Part shown: positions 14,701-28,100 of the stretch, in pieces
Layout: each line of letters begins with the position of its first letter
Position numbering within the stretch: the first letter of the stretch is position 1
Assembly (NCBI GenBank): GCA_030533445.1
Contig: CM060078.1
Location: 23,738,091 to 23,802,090, forward strand
From: Cyprinodon diabolis
Taxonomy: Eukaryota; Chordata; Actinopteri; Cyprinodontiformes; Cyprinodontidae
Direction: 5' to 3'
Length of the DNA stretch: 64,000 nt
Notes under the pieces: generated by a model
Seen by the model: only the letters and a program-made list of their open reading frames with translations
The model's database searches: none
What the model was told of the DNA's origin: nothing
Made by a program: the position numbers and the translations under genes

Positions 14701-17700
14701 ATAAAAATTATGTCATCTCAGTTTGTGGGATGTGAGGAGATAAAAAGAGGCAATGTTGAACAGTTTCATTGAGAAACGTTTAAAGATAAACACCACTGCA
14801 TTGACTTTTAAAATGAACTTTTTTAAAGCACATTCTCCTCCTATATTAGATAGAATATATCTATACATAAAACAGAGTTGTGAAACTCTTTGCTGCTACA
14901 GGATCAACAAACAGTCTCTAAGAAGGTGATCTTTGAGTGTACATGGCACCACATTGTTTGACGCTGAGCTGTTTATGGTTCAACGTCGTGTTTGTTTTCC
15001 CTACTTGGAGAGACGTTGAGAGGGATCTGATATTTTGATCCTTGGGTCAAACAGGGATAGTGGCTTGAATGGACCAGAATAAAAACAAACATATCTCCAC
15101 TGCTGCTGAAGAAGTCATTTACTAAATATTTCTGCACACAATTCTAAAGATGTGCTGTAGGAGTAAAACAATTTAGAACTGTTTATTAATATAATCATAA
15201 GTAAATAAGTAAACCTGGGCAGAGCAATTTCCTTTATTTTGTTGGTGTGATATCTATAAAATTACATTTGTTTTATTTGGATTTTATATGATACATGAAC
15301 GCAAAGAAACAAAAGAACTGGTGGCCTTCCATGTCTTTATTTTCCTGAGAGAAACATCTAAATCTTTGGACAGGTCTTTGCATTCATAACCTGTACTCGG
15401 ACACGCAAAAAAAAAAAAAAATCCAAAATAATTAATTTTGCACAAACTTGGTGACTGATTTTCACTCTAGGAAAAGTGGATATATTTGGATTAAATGAAA
15501 AAAAAAATACAAATGTGAACAAGTTTTAAGCAGCTTTGTCTCCCCATGTGGGATCGGAGGATGTGTGCATTTGTTCCTCTGACTTTACTGGCCCCTGTGC
15601 ATTAGATTATGTGTGTATATAAAAAGATATTGACCCGGTACTATCCCCAGATTATGATTTATACTAATCCAAGTTGGAGGATGGAGAGGCCTTATAGTGG
15701 GACGAGGAATCAAGAAAGTTAATTAGCATTTAGGACAAAACAAAACAGAATCTTCTGTATGTAAATGTCCTAAAAACTCTTTTGGTGCCTAATTATTTTC
15801 TTCATATTCAGGGTACTATACCTTTATCAGTCACTTTTTGCCGCATGCAGGAGTTAGGTGGAAATTCCTTCCTTTATTGTATTATTTCAGCAAATAAACC
15901 AAGAGATTCTCAAAGCTGTTTGCTCTGCAGAACGTTAAGATTTCTTTTTTTAAGGAGCAGTCCTTCCAAAGCAGCTCTACCTACGGCTCACGAACTTTAA
16001 AACCCAGAGCTGTAATTTTCCAGAGATGGATATCTGCCACAATTTTTTTTTTTTAAGTGTAATGCAACACTTCAAAAGGTGATGGCGAGATGTTATTTGC
16101 CCTGTAAGAGAAGTGACCGCCTAGAGCCTCGCTGGCTGAAATTAAAGCCAATGAGAGAGAATATCTGATCATGTGACGAAGAGAGAAAAACACAGATCAG
16201 CTAAAATTTATTACTTTAGGTTCAAACTTGCTCGCCACACAGTAATCTTAATTGATGCTTTGTTGATGTTGCTAATAGCAGTAGCAAACCAACAAGAAGA
16301 ACTGGCTTCCTGCTTCCTGTTTGGACCTGTTCACTTCCTGTTTGGATTAACTGAGTGTGCAGCTGCTGCAGCTGTCCAGAGGAACTCCATCTGAAGTTAA
16401 GTTATTTTCTCTGTGATATCTCTGTATCTAAGTAACTCTAACTGACTAGTTTAAAACATAGCACCTTCTGCTGCACTTTTCTACTGAGCACTTGTCAGTT
16501 TCACACGGTTTTATTTCTGATAGCAAGGAGTAGCTAGCCTAGGCTAGCGCTAGCTTAGCATTGCTATGGCTTCTCTCTCTCCCTCCCTTGACTCTTTTCC
16601 AACTCTTCCTTCTTCCTCTCCTCTCTCCTGCTCTCTGTGTCAGATGTTCAGTTATTCCTCTGCCTCCTTTAGTGATAATGGGATGTGTAATAAGTGTAGT
16701 ATTTTTGTAGCTTTGGAGGCGAGGGTGTCAGAGTTAGAATCCAGGCTTCAGGCTGTTGAACATCCAGGAGTTAAAGTAGGCCCCCCACGTAGCTGTCCTC
16801 CAAAAGTGCCTGAGCAGCCAGGCGATTGGGTAACTGTACGCAGAAAGCGTAGTCGTGGATCTCTGCCCACTGGTCACCACCAACCCGTTCACGTTTCTAA
16901 CCGGTTTTCCCCACTCAGTGACACACCCACTGAGAAGCCCACTCTGGTGATTGGCAGCTCCATAGTCAGAAACGTGGCATTAGAGACACCAGGGACCATA
17001 GTCAAATGTTTGCCGGGGGCCAGAACGGGCGACATCAAATCCTACCTGAAACTGCTGGCTAAGGATAAGGTTAAATACAGTAAGATTGTTATTCACGCTG
17101 GTGGTAATGACACCCGGTTACGCCGATCGGAGGTCACTAAAATTAGTGTTGCTTCGGTGTGTAAGTTTGCCAAAAAAATGTCGGACTCCGTAATTTTCTC
17201 TGGTCCCCTCCCTGATCTGACCAGTGATGACATGTTTAGCCGCATGTCGTCATTCAACCGCTGGTTGTCTAGGTGGTGTCCTGAAAAAAACGTGGGCTAC
17301 ATTAATAATTGGCAATCCTTTTGGGGAAAGCCTGGTCTGATTCGGAGAGACGGCATCCATCCCACTTTGGATGGTGCAGCTCTTCTTTCTAGGAATCTGG
17401 CCACATTTATTAGTCCTCCAAAACCCTGACCACCCAGGGTGCAGACCAAGAAGCAGAGTTGTAGTTTAACACACATCTCTGCAGCTTCTCTACTGTTACC
17501 CACTCTTTACTCCATCCAGACAGTGTCTTGCCCACGACCAAAATCTAATAAATTAGCAAAGATTCCCAAAGGAGTAAATCATGATAATCTAATTAAAATC
17601 AAAATAACTCCAATTGGGGAAAAAGTTAAAACAATTGAATGCGGTCTGTTTAACATAAGATCTCTTTCCTCTAAAAGTCTGCTAGTTAATGACTTGATTT

Positions 17701-20700
17701 GTGATAATCACATTGACTTGTTTTGCCTTACAGAAACCTGGCTACAGCAAGAGGATTATGTGAGCATAAACGAGGCAACTCCTTCAAGCTATTTAAATTT
17801 TCACATACCCAGAAGTTCTGGGCGAGGAGGAGGAGTAGCAACAATCTTCCAGTCTGACTTACTGATTACTCCCAAAACAGTTAATACCTACAACTCTTTT
17901 GAACATTTAACCCTTAATTTCCCTCATCCAAATTTCAAGGCAAGAAAACCTCTTCTTTTTGTAACTTTGTATCGTCCGCCAGGTCCTTACTCTGAATTTT
18001 TAGATGAGTTTTCAGAGTTCCTTTCTGATTTGGTATTAAATACTGACAGGGTCATCATAGTGGGAGATTTTAACATCCATGCTGACATTGAAGGCGATAG
18101 CTTAAGAGCAGCCTTTAATGCTATCTTAGACACTATTGGCTTTGTTCAAAATGTGAATAGTCCCACACATTCTCATCTTCATACTTTGGATCTTGTGCTG
18201 ACATACGGCATAGAATGTGAAGAAATAACAGTATTTCCTCACAACCCTGTCCTCTCTGACCACTTTCTAATAACCTTCAGGATTACTTTAACAGAGTTCT
18301 CCTCCCCCAAAAGAAGGTTCAATTTTAGTAGATCTTTATCAGATGGTGCAGTTATAAATTTTAAAGAATCTGCTTCACTTTCTCTCTCCTCTGTGTCGCT
18401 GAGCAGTGCTGCAGAGTGCAAAAGCATAGCTTATTCCCCTTCACAGGTTGATGATTTTGTTGATGGGGTTGCTAGTTCTCTGCGTACTGCCTTAGACAAC
18501 GCAGCTCCCTTGAAAATGAAAACCGTTGAAAATAGAAAGCTTGCTCCTTGGTTTAATGCAGAGCTGCGTACTTTGAAGCAAAATGCTAGGAAACTGGAGA
18601 GAAAATATCGCTCCACAGGCCTGCGGGAGTCCTTCCTAGTCTGGAAAAATGGTTTACTGCTGTATAAGAGGACCCTTTGTAAAGCAAGAGCAGCATACTT
18701 CTCCTCATTAATAGAGGAGAATAAGAATAATCCTAGATTTCTTTTTAATACAGTTGCCAAACTCACCCAGAGCCATAGCTCTGTTGAACCGTCCATTCCA
18801 CCTGCTCTTAGCAGCAATGATTTTATGGGATTCTTTATAAATAAGATTGATCTTATTAAAAATAAGATCATAAGCACTCCTCTATCCGCGATTGTACCTG
18901 AGGTAGTCATGGAATCTGAACCGGGTTTAGACTGCTTTGATCCAGTTGAACTTTCTGAATTAGCAAAATTATTGTCTTCATCTAAGCCATCAACTTGTAT
19001 GTTAGATCCAGTTCCAACCAGGTTATTTAAGGAGGTATTCCCTTTGATCTCCTCCTCCATTTTAGATGTGATTAATCTATCTCTGTTACAGGGATATGTA
19101 CCTAAAGCTTTTAAGGTTGCTGTAATTAAACCTCTGCTTAAGAAACCGTCTCTTGACCCAGATGACTTGGTTAATTATAGACCTATATCCAATCTTCCTT
19201 TCTTATCCAAAATTCTTGAGAAAGTAGTTGACAAACAAGTTTGCGACCACTTACACCATAATGAACTTTTTGAAGAGTTTCAGTCTGGCTTTAGAGCTCA
19301 TCATAGCACTGAAACAGCTCTGGTGAAAGTCACGAATGATATTCTCATGGCCTCAGATAATGGACTCGTATCTGTGCTCGTCCTGTTGGATCTTAGTGCT
19401 GCATTTGATACAGTTGACCATAATATTCTTTTAGAAAGACTTGAATATTTTGTTGGAATTAAAGGAACAGCACTAGACTGGTTTAAATCTTATCTATCTG
19501 ATCGAATTCAGTTTGTTTATGTTAATGATAGATCTTCAACACGCTCAAAGGTTACCTGTGGAGTACCACAGGGATCAGTGCTAGGACCAATTCTCTTTAC
19601 TTTATACATGCTCCCAATTGGTAGAGTTATTAGACAGCATGGGATTAATTTCCACTGTTATGCTGATGATACCCAGCTATATCTGTCTATAAATCCAGAT
19701 GAAGCTAACCCATTACATAGATTACAGGCATGTCTTGAAGACATAAAAACCTGGATGACTCTTAACTTTCTGCTTCTGAATGCAGACAAAACAGAAGTTA
19801 TAGTCTTTGGACCAGAGTCTCTGAAAAAGAAGCTGATTAGCCAGTCACTTCATTTGGATGGGATTAAACTGATTTCAGATAATAAAGTAAAAAATCTTGG
19901 TGTTATTTTTGATCAGGACCTGTCATTTAAATCCCAGATCAAAGAGGTTTCTAGAATTTCCTTCTTTCATCTGAGGAATATTGCAAAAATTAGAAATCTC
20001 CTGTCCAGGGGTGATGCTGAGAAACTAGTCCATGCATTTGTTACTTCAAGGCTGGACTATTGTAATTCTTTACTATCAGGAAGTCCACAAACTGTAGTTA
20101 AAAGCCTTCAGCTGATCCAAAATGCTGCAGCCAGAGTTCTGATGAAAATTAAAAAGAGAGATCATATCTCTCCTATCCTGGCTTCTCTTCATTGGCTTCC
20201 TGTTAAATCAAGAATTGAATTTAAAATCCTCCTTCTCACATATAAAGCCTTAAATGGCCAAGCTCCATCTTATATCAGAGATCTGATTGTTCCTTATGTT
20301 CCTAACAGAGCACTTCGCTCTCAATCTGCAGGTTTACTAGTGGTTCCTAGAATTTCTAAAAGTAGAATGGGAGGCAGATCTTTTAGTTATCAGGCTCCTC
20401 TCCTGTGGAACCAACTACCAGTTTTAGTCCGTGAGGCAGACACTCTGTCTACTTTTAAGACTAGGCTTAAAACTTTCCTTTTTGATAAAGCTTATAGTTA
20501 GGGTGGCTCAGGTTATCCTGAGCTGTCTTTAAAGTTATGCTGCTATAGGCTTAGACTTTTGGAGGACATAGGGACCCCCATTTCATCTTTCTGCTTCATT
20601 CTCTCTCTGTTCTCCTATTCTGCAGAATCTGTTAGTTCAATCTCTAACGTTCTGCTCTCTCTGCTTTTCCTCAGAGTAGCTTTGCCTCGTCTGTTCCTGT

Positions 20701-22076
20701 TTGGCTGTGACGTCATCCAGGAAAGAAACATCAGCTGTGCTGCTTCCATCAACACCCTTGTTTGTAGATGTTGGAGATCGGCCTGTTTTCCAGTGTGGTC
20801 CTGTTTCTCTGGCCGTGGCTGGGTGGATGTGCTCTCTTCATCCTCTGGCATGGGAGCTGCCTTGGAGCTCGTCTGCCTGGCTGTGTGTTTCCTGGACGGG
20901 GCCACCTTTTACAGCTGCTTTTTGTATCTCTGCTTCTGTCTCCTTGAACCCCAGTCGGCCTCGGCAGATGGCCGCTCACACTGAGCCTGGTTCTGCTGGA
21001 GGTTTCTTCCTGTTAAAAGGGAGTTTTTCCTCTCCACTGTCGCTGCAAGCATGCTTAGTGTGAGGGATTGTATTTGAGTCAATGAGTCAATGCAATCAAC
21101 TGGTTTTCCTTAGATAGAAAACCTTGTATCAATTTGATTGTATGATCTGGTTGAACTGTAAAGTGCCTTGAGATGACATGTGTTGTGAATTTGGTGCTAT
21201 ATAAATAAACTGAATTGAATTGAATTGATGGAAGGGGTGATGTGAGGTAGATGGAATGTACCTCGTCCTGCTGTACTCGGTGTCACATGGAGAGGTGCAG
21301 TTCTAATAAAGCATGGGCAGGTTAGGAGATTCTCATGCTATGACTAGCTTGTACAAAAAAAAAATAACAGGTTGTTGTAGTTAATTATTGAGATCTCTGT
21401 GTTGTAAAATTTTTCAGATTGCTTTTAGTAAAATATATATGCTGAGTTTATAAATACTTTTCAAAGTTCTAACCCCGAAAGATCTTTGGCGTATAAACTG
21501 CATACGTGGATGTCTTTTAGTGCCATTTGCATGTCTCAGTTATTTTGATGCTAAACGGCGCACTTTTTGAAGTCCTTCCTTTGTAATTGAAGAGGACAGT
21601 TTGTGCTTAATGAGTGTTCAGCATTTTATGTTCGAATCGGTATTGGTTCAGAAAATGTATTGACGTCACCTAAAAGTGACATCAGCAGGCCCGTGCTGTG
21701 GGGAATAAAAGCGTTGTCATGTCGTACATGACTCTATAGCAATTTGGAGTTGGAATGGTAATGTTTGTCAGGTTAGCGATTCATTAGTTTAGTATGCAGT
21801 TTATTTTTTTACCTAACCCGTCAAACCCGATCATTCCCCCCACTTCAAACATTTCCTGGTCTGCCGCAGACGTTTTGATTAAAATATTAACTTTTGTAGC
21901 TTGCCCGCTGCATACGTACGGATTGCACTTCTTTAGTTTCATGGACAACACATTTTTTCACACCCTCAAATTTGAGGTAAAGCTTTCCTTACGGCTGTAT
22001 GACTCAGCCAATGTATAACACAGCCAAAAAAAAAATATAAATTTTTATTAAATCTAAATAAAAAGCCCTTAAAAGC

Positions 22077-22150
<74 letters not shown>

Positions 22151-25100
22151 TTTTAAATATACTAATAATTAACCCAAGCCTACAAAGACTAAATCTTTTT
22201 CTCTTAAGAGTCAAGTTTTTGTTTGTTGTTTTTTCAAAGATGAAATTTAAGCTACTTTCTTGGTAAACGATAAACTTGTTCTCCATGTCGGTTTAAAATG
22301 TCCACACTGTAAATTTTATGATCTTGGTCCTTACTGTGGATATTTTTACATATATCAGACTTTCTGCTTCTACTGTCAAAGAGTATTTCTATGGAAAAAG
22401 AAAATATTTTTTAAACCTTGAAAGCAGGACTGATGTACATGTGTTGATGGGACATCTAAAGAATATTGTTGCACAGCGTCAGAAAAACATATACGGTTGT
22501 TTAATACTTTAGCTGTAATAAATGAATATCTTTGCCATGTAGAATTCACTTGCATCCTATTAGAATTATTAATAGGATGCATGGAAAATCTTAATGAATA
22601 TCGTATAGTCCTGAAATATTTCTTTCACTTATGTAATTTGTGCTGTCTATTCATTTAAATCATTCTTTATATTTATCCCAGCACTTCTTTAGTCATGCTC
22701 ATGGGGAAAATGTTTTTAATGTAGTTAAGATTTGCATCGCTGTCTAGAGATAGTGCATAGATATTACAGTGTTTTTGGACTCTAGAGACCATATTTACCA
22801 TTCGCCAGTTTTTTAAAGTATCTATTGGATGATAAGACAACTATTACTACTTAGATAAGTAGCACACATTGACCTTAACAATGAAGTGTGATCCACCATA
22901 TCAATAGCTGAAACTTAATATTAAACTGGGGTCATTCTGACCAAAGGCTTATGTAACATGTTTTACATTAGGAGGAGTCCTGTTTTTCTTGTGGAATGGT
23001 TAACCTGCTGCACTATCAGTATAGATCAACCTCATTATTTAATGGCTCCCCCACCTTGTCACAGTGCTATCTTCCAGTGTAACCGTCACAGCCCATCCCC
23101 CTCCACAGCATTGCTGCCCAGCTCGATCTTCTATTTGTTTGCAGATTTGCTATCACACCAGTGGTTTCACTGTTGGTTAAACGTCTCTCCTTGCTTATAT
23201 CCTGCTGCTGAATCTAAACGCTTTGCTAGTAGTTTAAAACTGAAAGACTTGTTTCTAACCGCTTCTGGGGTTTGTTTGTTTTTTTTCATTGCTGAGCTTT
23301 AGATGAAGGTTTCTTTGAGTCTGGGATTTTTAGGCTCCGGGACTCAAGTACACATCTGAGCACAACGCTTCCCCTTCTGTCTGAAAGTGACACATTTACT
23401 TGGTGAAGCCAGGGATTCATTCTGCTCTTAGAAGATTCAGCTGGGGCTTAAAATAACCTTCAGTTCAGTTTAACCATTTGGTATCTGATGCCACTGATAG
23501 GATACAAACTTAGGCATGAATGACAAGCATCCTGAAGCTTTGCATCTGATGTTTTCCACCTGTCGGATTATGGTTATGGGCCTTTTTTTTTACCACAGGT
23601 ATTTAATGCCTGATTTGTACCTCTTTGTTTTGTTGCTCTCTCTGTTCAAAGGAAAATAAAATAAAAGGTATTTTTAGAAGAGCAGAAACATTTACATTTT
23701 TGTTGTTTGTTTTGATTTTGGCACAAGCCACATAAAAATAAGAAGCTTTGTATTAGTAAGTTAACACCAGTTTTGTGTTTATCTTGATACTACTTTGAGC
23801 TTTCTTCTACAAAAACAACTTTCTCCTGTAATATATATAATTTAGCAGTATTTAATGATAAAAGTCTGACAATCAAGACAGTTCTCATTAAAAGAAGAAA
23901 AGGTGAAGTTCATAAAAAATACATAAATGTATGATAAGGTTTTGGGTAACATATTATGGGCTGAAGAAAGCTTCAACAGAATAGCTCACCTTTTTAGGGT
24001 TAGTAGTCCCAACAAATACATTTCCTTGCATATATGTGACACTATTAAACATATTTTCCTTCTGAAATCAGCATACAATATAACATGGGAAAATATATAT
24101 ATATAGTTTTTTTTTTTTTGTAGTAAAAGCAGTTGAAGTAAATGTATGAAACAGATGTGCTTTTTGTTTTTCTTGGAAACTATATTTCAACCACATTTTG
24201 ATGTTTTCCTGTTAAAAATGTTTGCATCTTGATCATTTTGTTTGTCCAATCACAAAGCAGGTTTCCTTAACAACCTTTCAGCATCGAGAGCAAGCATGAA
24301 GTCACCATCCTCAGTGGACTCAATGAATTTGTAGTGAAGTTTTATGGACCACAAGGAAGTAAGTATTTCTGCTTCACAGTTCAGTCCTTTTTCAGCCACA
24401 TTCTCTCCCCTAAATTTAGTCCTGTTTACATTGTTCTTCATGAATTAGAAAAAGTGAATCATCTTATGCATAACATCATCCAAACCTTTTTTTTATACTC
24501 AACAAAAAACAAGTATTGATGTCCCTAGAGAAATAAACAAAGATGAACTATTCACTTGTTTAAAATAGTGATTAGATTAAAAGATTAGGTAAAATAGTTT
24601 TTATTTTATAATCAGTTATTGTACGTTCCACTTTTGGGCAATCATCAATACTTTAGACTGAGAGGGGGACTCAAGGTTGGGACCCACTGGTGTAACTATT
24701 ACTTTTATCTACTGGGACTTAAAAAATAGTCACTAAATGTACAAATCATTCATTTCTGTCATTTAACCACAATTATCAAATTGAGATCTCTTTGCAAGAG
24801 AGACTTGGCCTAGATAAAAGCAACACGGTGCACATGCAAAGATCACACATCAGAGTAGTACATTACAGTCAGTATACGCCTGGTGTCTTTTTCTCTGGTT
24901 CTTCATTTTAGGTAAGGAATACCAAATTTTGCAGATTAAATTCAGATTTAAAAACTGTTCCATACTACAGGTGCTGAAAACTCAAAACATTGCCTTCCTA
25001 GTTTAGATCTTACCCTTGGTGTCAGCATCTTTAAAATGTCATTTTAGAACATGCAGCAGTGACGGAGCCAACAGGCAGGTAGGGATGACCTTAATAATCT

Positions 25101-28100
25101 GCTCTAGAGCTGTTAATAGGTAGGAAATCTACAGGGTTTTGTTCTTTGTTTTTTTTTTTTTTTTTTTTTTTTTTACTGTTATGCACTATCAAACATGCAA
25201 GGACATTAAGAAAGGTTAATTAGTATTTGAAATTGATATGAACAGAAAAGCAAGATTTACAAAATCCTTAACCAAATCCTAATAAGAGCTTCAGTTTTAC
25301 AGTCAACATTTTCTTTAAAAGACAAGTAACTGTTTAAAGATCCTAAAAATGTAATTTGTTGTTAAAATTTCATCAGACTCTGCTGATCTTGCTTTTCTTG
25401 AGGCAGTGAAAAAGGCAGTGGAAAAACAAGCTTTTTGGTCCTTCTGTTTTTGAAACACAGAAGGAACAACTGAGCTGTTGTTGTCCGTTAGAAGTATGTC
25501 ACAGATACTTTAAAATGTTATAAAAATAGGAAAAGAGCACATTATTACTGCCTCATCAGCATAAAAGTAAAAGTAGAGTTCAGAGAACTCTGTGGTTTGC
25601 TATGTTTATAATAAGAACATATAGGACCGAACATACCTTGTGGAGCTCCTTAACTTATTGAGCACAAGATTATGCTTTTTAAGAGTAAATTAAACAATCT
25701 TAAATAATGTTGGTTGCTTTTTTGGTTAGCCTGTGTGCTCAGGTTGCCAGCCATCACTAATAGATTATCAACGACAGCATCTTACTTAGATGGAATGATC
25801 TGTTCTTTTAGTTTCCACACCTTGTCAGACACCAACATTCAATATTAGGGAAAGGTTTGGCCTTTTAGCCAGGTAACTTTTTTTTTTTTTTACAATGCAC
25901 TTTAAGCCATACAAAACAGTTTGATGCATGAATTTAGCCGTTTTTTCTAAAGGTAATTAAAAATGAAACAAAAAAATATATGTAGGTATCTTAAGGGTGG
26001 AAATGTAAGACCTGTGATTTAAAAAACAGGTGGTTAGGAAAGTAAAATGAATTGAAACCAGACCTTAAGCCACAGATAGTAAGATAGAGTGAAGCCATGG
26101 CTTTATCAGCAGGAAATACTTCCTCCTTAAGCTGCTCAAAACATCTGTGGCACACTGGCCGTCAAGCAGTGGTAGGAAAAAAAGGGGAAGAGAGTCTTCA
26201 TGATGCCTCTAAACTGTGTCGAATGAAGCGCTGCAGCTATTTTGTATGCTGACATATGTGCTCATTATGATCCAGGCCATTACAGGCCATTCAGCCACAA
26301 CAAGTCTGTTTGCATTCGTCTGTGTGCTGCTCACTTCAAGTACATGAGGGTCTTGTTACACACAGCTATTCTGGGAGAGCAGCACACTAGCTAAAATCAC
26401 TCTCGTTCCTTTTCAATGTCCATGAATAATCCGAAGAGATTTAAATGTAAAGATTTCTCCAGGCCTGAAATGCATTACCCTATAAAAGGAGCAGAGCGGT
26501 GGGGCACAAAGTTCTGTTGTTGGGAAGAAAATTGATGCTATTTAGCAGCCAGAGGATTGCCTAAAGGCTGGAAAAAGAGTTAAGTCTATCTTGGGTGCTC
26601 AGAAGACTTCCTTTATCATCTCCTTTCCTCTTGTCATGCACAGCGCCATACGAGGGAGGAGTGTGGAAAGTGCGAGTAGATCTTCCTGATAAATACCCAT
26701 TCAAATCGCCATCAATAGGTAGGAGCTGTGCCTTCCAAGCTTTGATTAGGGATGCTTTTAACTTTGACTGAGACTGTGTTGATTTTTACTTTGCTTTTTC
26801 AGGATTCATGAACAAGATTTTTCATCCCAACATTGATGAAGCGTGAGTCCATTTAAGTCATATATTCATAATAAAGGCTTTCTAAAGGTTTTTTTTTTGT
26901 TTTGCTTATTAAAACCTGGTTTTACATTTCACAAAAACATGTTTTACTACATTTTGCATTGAAGCTTATCAGCAAATATAGAGACGTAGTATTACCTGAG
27001 ACTCCTGGGTCCTCTCATGTAACAGGCTACCTGTATGTTTATAGGTCAAAGGACTAACATGGTCATAAATAAAGGGGGATTTTATATTTATTTTATTCAT
27101 CATCCTGCTGCAGAACAGATTTCTATTTATAATTTCTTTCTATCATTTAAAAACAACTCATGATCTCTTAATGATGCCTTTTAGAGAGAAACGTGACCAC
27201 AGCATCTCAGTTCCTCCACCTTGCCCTACAGTGGGAATGAGCTGTTACTGTTGCCATGGCTGCGGGGTTTAGCCAGTTTAGGCTAGAAGCTGCTCATTTG
27301 TAGCCATTTCAGGACTCTAAAGATGCATACACATCTGCCTCACTAGACTGGCATGGTTTATAAAGTTAAGGTTAATTTTTTCGCTACAACCATCTAAAAT
27401 GCTTCATATTAGCTTGCTGTATCTATTCTAGAGCAGCCTGGATTTGTGTTTTGGATCATTGATGTTTGACACCTTGTTGTGTCCCAATTGTATTAAGTTT
27501 GAAGGCCTCACCTTGACTCCAGTTAATGAGTTGCTGGGAAGCAAGGACGTCTGGTTGGTGTAAAACTGGTCTAACTGGATGGTGACATTGGTGTGTGTGA
27601 ATATCATAGAAAAAAATTTGCATTGGGGGTTCCTGGATCGTCCTAGAACAACCTCAACAACCCCTTTTCATCTAAAGGAAGAGGTCAGACAGCTGAGGTT
27701 CAAACATAGTTTATTGTTTCACAAGGCTAATGATCCAAAACAATCAGAAACCCGTGTTAAAATGAACACAGCAGCTAAGGTTAATGCTGTAGAATTGAAA
27801 ACCCACCAGTTAAAATTATTTCAACTGATTCTGCCAAGAAGACTGGTCCCATACCAGAGTTGTGGTGGTTGTGGTCCAGCTATATCTTGCTAAGAAAAAT
27901 TCTTCAGCTGTTTGTGAGAACAATGTATATGTCTGAGCCTGTATGTAAAATAATTATGAAAAAAAAAGATAATTTAAGCAGTTTTTTGTCTGTTTTGGAA
28001 GAAAGATTGAGCTTCAAAGTGGTAAGCTGGCTCCTAACTGGACTCTTTCTTGCTTTTCAGGTCAGGAACGGTGTGCTTAGATGTCATCAATCAGACATGG

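Larger units (their letters stand above)
16290..21229 (+). mobile_element. Near-complete L2-type LINE with ORF1 and ORF2
   Basis: A non-LTR retrotransposon of about 4.9 kb inserted in ube2h intron 1 in the sense orientation. It has a 5' leader, ORF1 (zinc-finger-like, coiled coil, SGNH esterase), ORF2 (APE endonuclease plus reverse transcriptase), a roughly 0.7-kb 3'UTR and a 3' tail of tandem TGAAT units (21211-21229) instead of poly-A. The terminal GTGCCTTGAGATGACATGTG and TGCTATATAAATAAAC blocks are the hallmark of teleost L2-clade 3' ends. The 5' boundary is approximate, because these elements leave no reliable target duplication. Both long frames are open, so the copy looks young. Confidence 0.9.

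Noticed and set aside
18431..19060. 209-codon minus-strand frame inside the LINE
   Set aside because: Antisense shadow of ORF2, which has clear domains on the plus strand.
20559..20984. 141-codon frame after LINE ORF2
   Set aside because: Lies in the conserved L2-type 3'UTR; no domain, chance frame.
21966..22286. Minus-strand frame with repeated Tyr-Ile
   Set aside because: Produced by translation of the (AT)n microsatellite.
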